A model generated the notes under the pieces. That model worked only from the letters and a program-made list of their open reading frames with translations. It ran no database searches and had not been told where the DNA came from. A stretch of 37,021 nt of DNA from Litorilinea aerophila (GTDB lineage Bacteria > Chloroflexota > Anaerolineae > Caldilineales > Caldilineaceae), in the NCBI RefSeq assembly GCF_006569185.2, contig NZ_VIGC02000044.1, positions 1 through 37,021 of the forward strand. Reading direction: 5' to 3'. Positions within the stretch are counted from its first letter, which is position 1, and each line of letters starts with the position of its first letter. This document shows positions 36,257 to 37,021 of the stretch, in pieces. The translations under genes and the position numbers were made by a program.

Positions 36257-36570
36257 CCTGTATCGCAGTGGTGACCACAGTCGGGAGTCGAACTGAGGCC
36301 CAGACCCTGGCACGTACATTGGTAGAACGGGAACTGGCAGCCTGTGCCCATATCAGTGAGGTGGAAAGCTTCTACCACTGGCAAGGGAAGGTCCAGAACG
36401 AAGTGGAATATCGGGTCATCTTCAAAACAGTGGCCGAGCGTTACGCGGATCTGGAAGAGGCCATCCGTGCGTTGCACTCCTATGAACTGCCGGCCATTTA
36501 TGCCTGGCCATTGGAGCCGGTTTATGAACCATATGCCCGGTGGATTGAAGCCCATTCAGCCGGTCGATAG
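36253..36570 (+). CDS. cutA: CutA1 divalent-ion tolerance protein
   Basis: This 105-residue protein belongs to the CutA1 family of very stable ferredoxin-like trimers linked to divalent metal tolerance. Family marks are RELAACAHI, ESFYHWQGKVQNEVEY, VIFKT and LHSYELPAIYAWPL. AGGAG at 36241-36245 provides a ribosome site inside the regulator gene, and ATG overlaps the regulator's TGA by 4 nt. The role of CutA in metal handling is debated even in E. coli. Coupling to an XRE regulator suggests the pair respond together. No terminator is obvious downstream. Confidence 0.92.
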   Translation: MTCIAVVTTVGSRTEAQTLARTLVERELAACAHISEVESFYHWQGKVQNEVEYRVIFKTVAERYADLEEAIRALHSYELPAIYAWPLEPVYEPYARWIEAHSAGR

Positions 36571-36692
36571 AGCCAGGATGAGTCCCATAACGTCTGCTGC
36601 ATGACCGGATGGTCGTCCTCTAACACACCTCTGTCTGCTCCGCCCGCCAGACCTTTCAGTATCTACCGTCTGCTTCAACTAAACTGAGTGCA

Positions 36693-36735
36693 CTATGAAA
36701 CCAAATGCTAGTACTTGACCACACTGGTTTCATAG
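36693..36735. repeat. 11-bp inverted repeat near the insertion sequence end
   Basis: CTATGAAACCA (36693-36703) is the exact complement of TGGTTTCATAG (36725-36735), loop 21 nt. It lies 42 nt upstream of the transposase ATG, where the left end of an IS630-type element is expected. It may be part of that end or a hairpin that limits outside transcription. Confidence 0.6.
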
Positions 36736-36777
36736 AGTATACCTTCCTCCACGGAATTCAATATGGAGGAAGGAGCA

Positions 36778-37021
36778 ATGACATCCAAGAAGTATGTGAT
36801 CGAGTTAACGGAAGAGCAGCAGTCGTACCTGCTGGACCTGATCGGGAAGGGTGAGGCGAAGGCCCGGATGCTCACTCGAGCGCGCATCCTGTTGCTCTCG
36901 GCGGAGGGGAAGACCGACCGGTTTATTGCGAATGTGTTGAAGGTCAACCCCCAGACGGTGCGAAACATCCGCAAGCGGTTTGCCGAAGAGGGTTTGGAGG
37001 CGGCGCTGCAGGAGCGTCCAC
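36778..37021 (+). CDS. IS630-family transposase, N-terminal part (cut by window end)
   Basis: The first 81 codons are visible and run off the window. ATG 36778 follows GGAGGAAGGAG. The sequence is an N-terminal helix-turn-helix of the IS630/Tc1-mariner transposase type: ARMLTRARILLLSAEGKTD, then NVLKVNPQTVRNIRKRF and EEGLEAALQER. The DDE catalytic domain lies beyond 37021, so whether the element is intact cannot be said. Confidence 0.8.
   Translation, partial: MTSKKYVIELTEEQQSYLLDLIGKGEAKARMLTRARILLLSAEGKTDRFIANVLKVNPQTVRNIRKRFAEEGLEAALQERP

Overview
This is a GC-rich (about two-thirds G+C), gene-dense bacterial chromosome segment. The gene content fits a Chloroflexota bacterium of the Caldilineae/Anaerolineae kind. 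Pointers are a RarA ATPase fused to a methyltransferase-like domain, an auracyanin-like copper lipoprotein, a large DUF2079 membrane protein, a type 2 IPP isomerase beside an isoprenyl synthase, and intergenic DNA full of short degenerate tandem repeats. The assignment is an inference from gene content; no rRNA or other marker is present.

Layout. 1-5.3 kb: a dihydrodipicolinate-synthase-like aldolase, topoisomerase I (topA), and a convergent cystathionine gamma-synthase-like PLP enzyme. 5.3-9.5 kb: a three-gene 2-oxoacid dehydrogenase cluster (E1 alpha, E1 beta, E2) with a hairpin-rich repeat between E1 beta and E2, closed by a strong terminator. 9.5-11.7 kb, minus strand: a translationally coupled pair, type 2 IPP isomerase (fni) then short-chain isoprenyl synthase. 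12-13.7 kb: a secreted protein with SpaA/Cna-B-like repeats and a C-terminal LysM domain. 13.8-20 kb: a glycan block with a GT4 glycosyltransferase, an NAD-dependent sugar epimerase/dehydratase, a DegT-type sugar aminotransferase and a DUF2079 protein, probably making and attaching an amino sugar.

20-30 kb, minus strand: (read right to left) proB, a fused EcfA1-EcfA2 ATPase, EcfT, an M20 peptidase, a P1/DmpA-family N-terminal nucleophile hydrolase, an ECF S-component, an endonuclease/exonuclease/phosphatase protein and RarA-methyltransferase. The parts of one ECF vitamin or small-molecule transporter are thus interleaved with two amidohydrolase/peptidase genes. 30.5-33 kb: an auracyanin-like cupredoxin lipoprotein, a DUF2085 membrane protein, a small Trp/Gly-rich SHOCT membrane protein and a stand-alone CBM48 protein. 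33-35.2 kb: a clan GH-A glycosidase lipoprotein and the frameshifted C-terminal remnant of a second glycosidase. 35.8-37 kb: a small XRE regulator coupled to cutA, then the start of an IS630-type transposase cut by the window end.

The most unusual signals are non-coding. One roughly 90-110 bp palindromic repeat family has three copies (7.8, 20.0 and 35.2 kb), and its core is inverted relative to its flanks between the first two. There are several degenerate tandem repeats of 7-16 bp in gaps, one of which supplies the last codons of a gene. An exact 16-bp duplication breaks the glycosidase remnant. Two genes appear to have leaderless promoters. Functional assignments come from recognised motifs only; no database search was possible.
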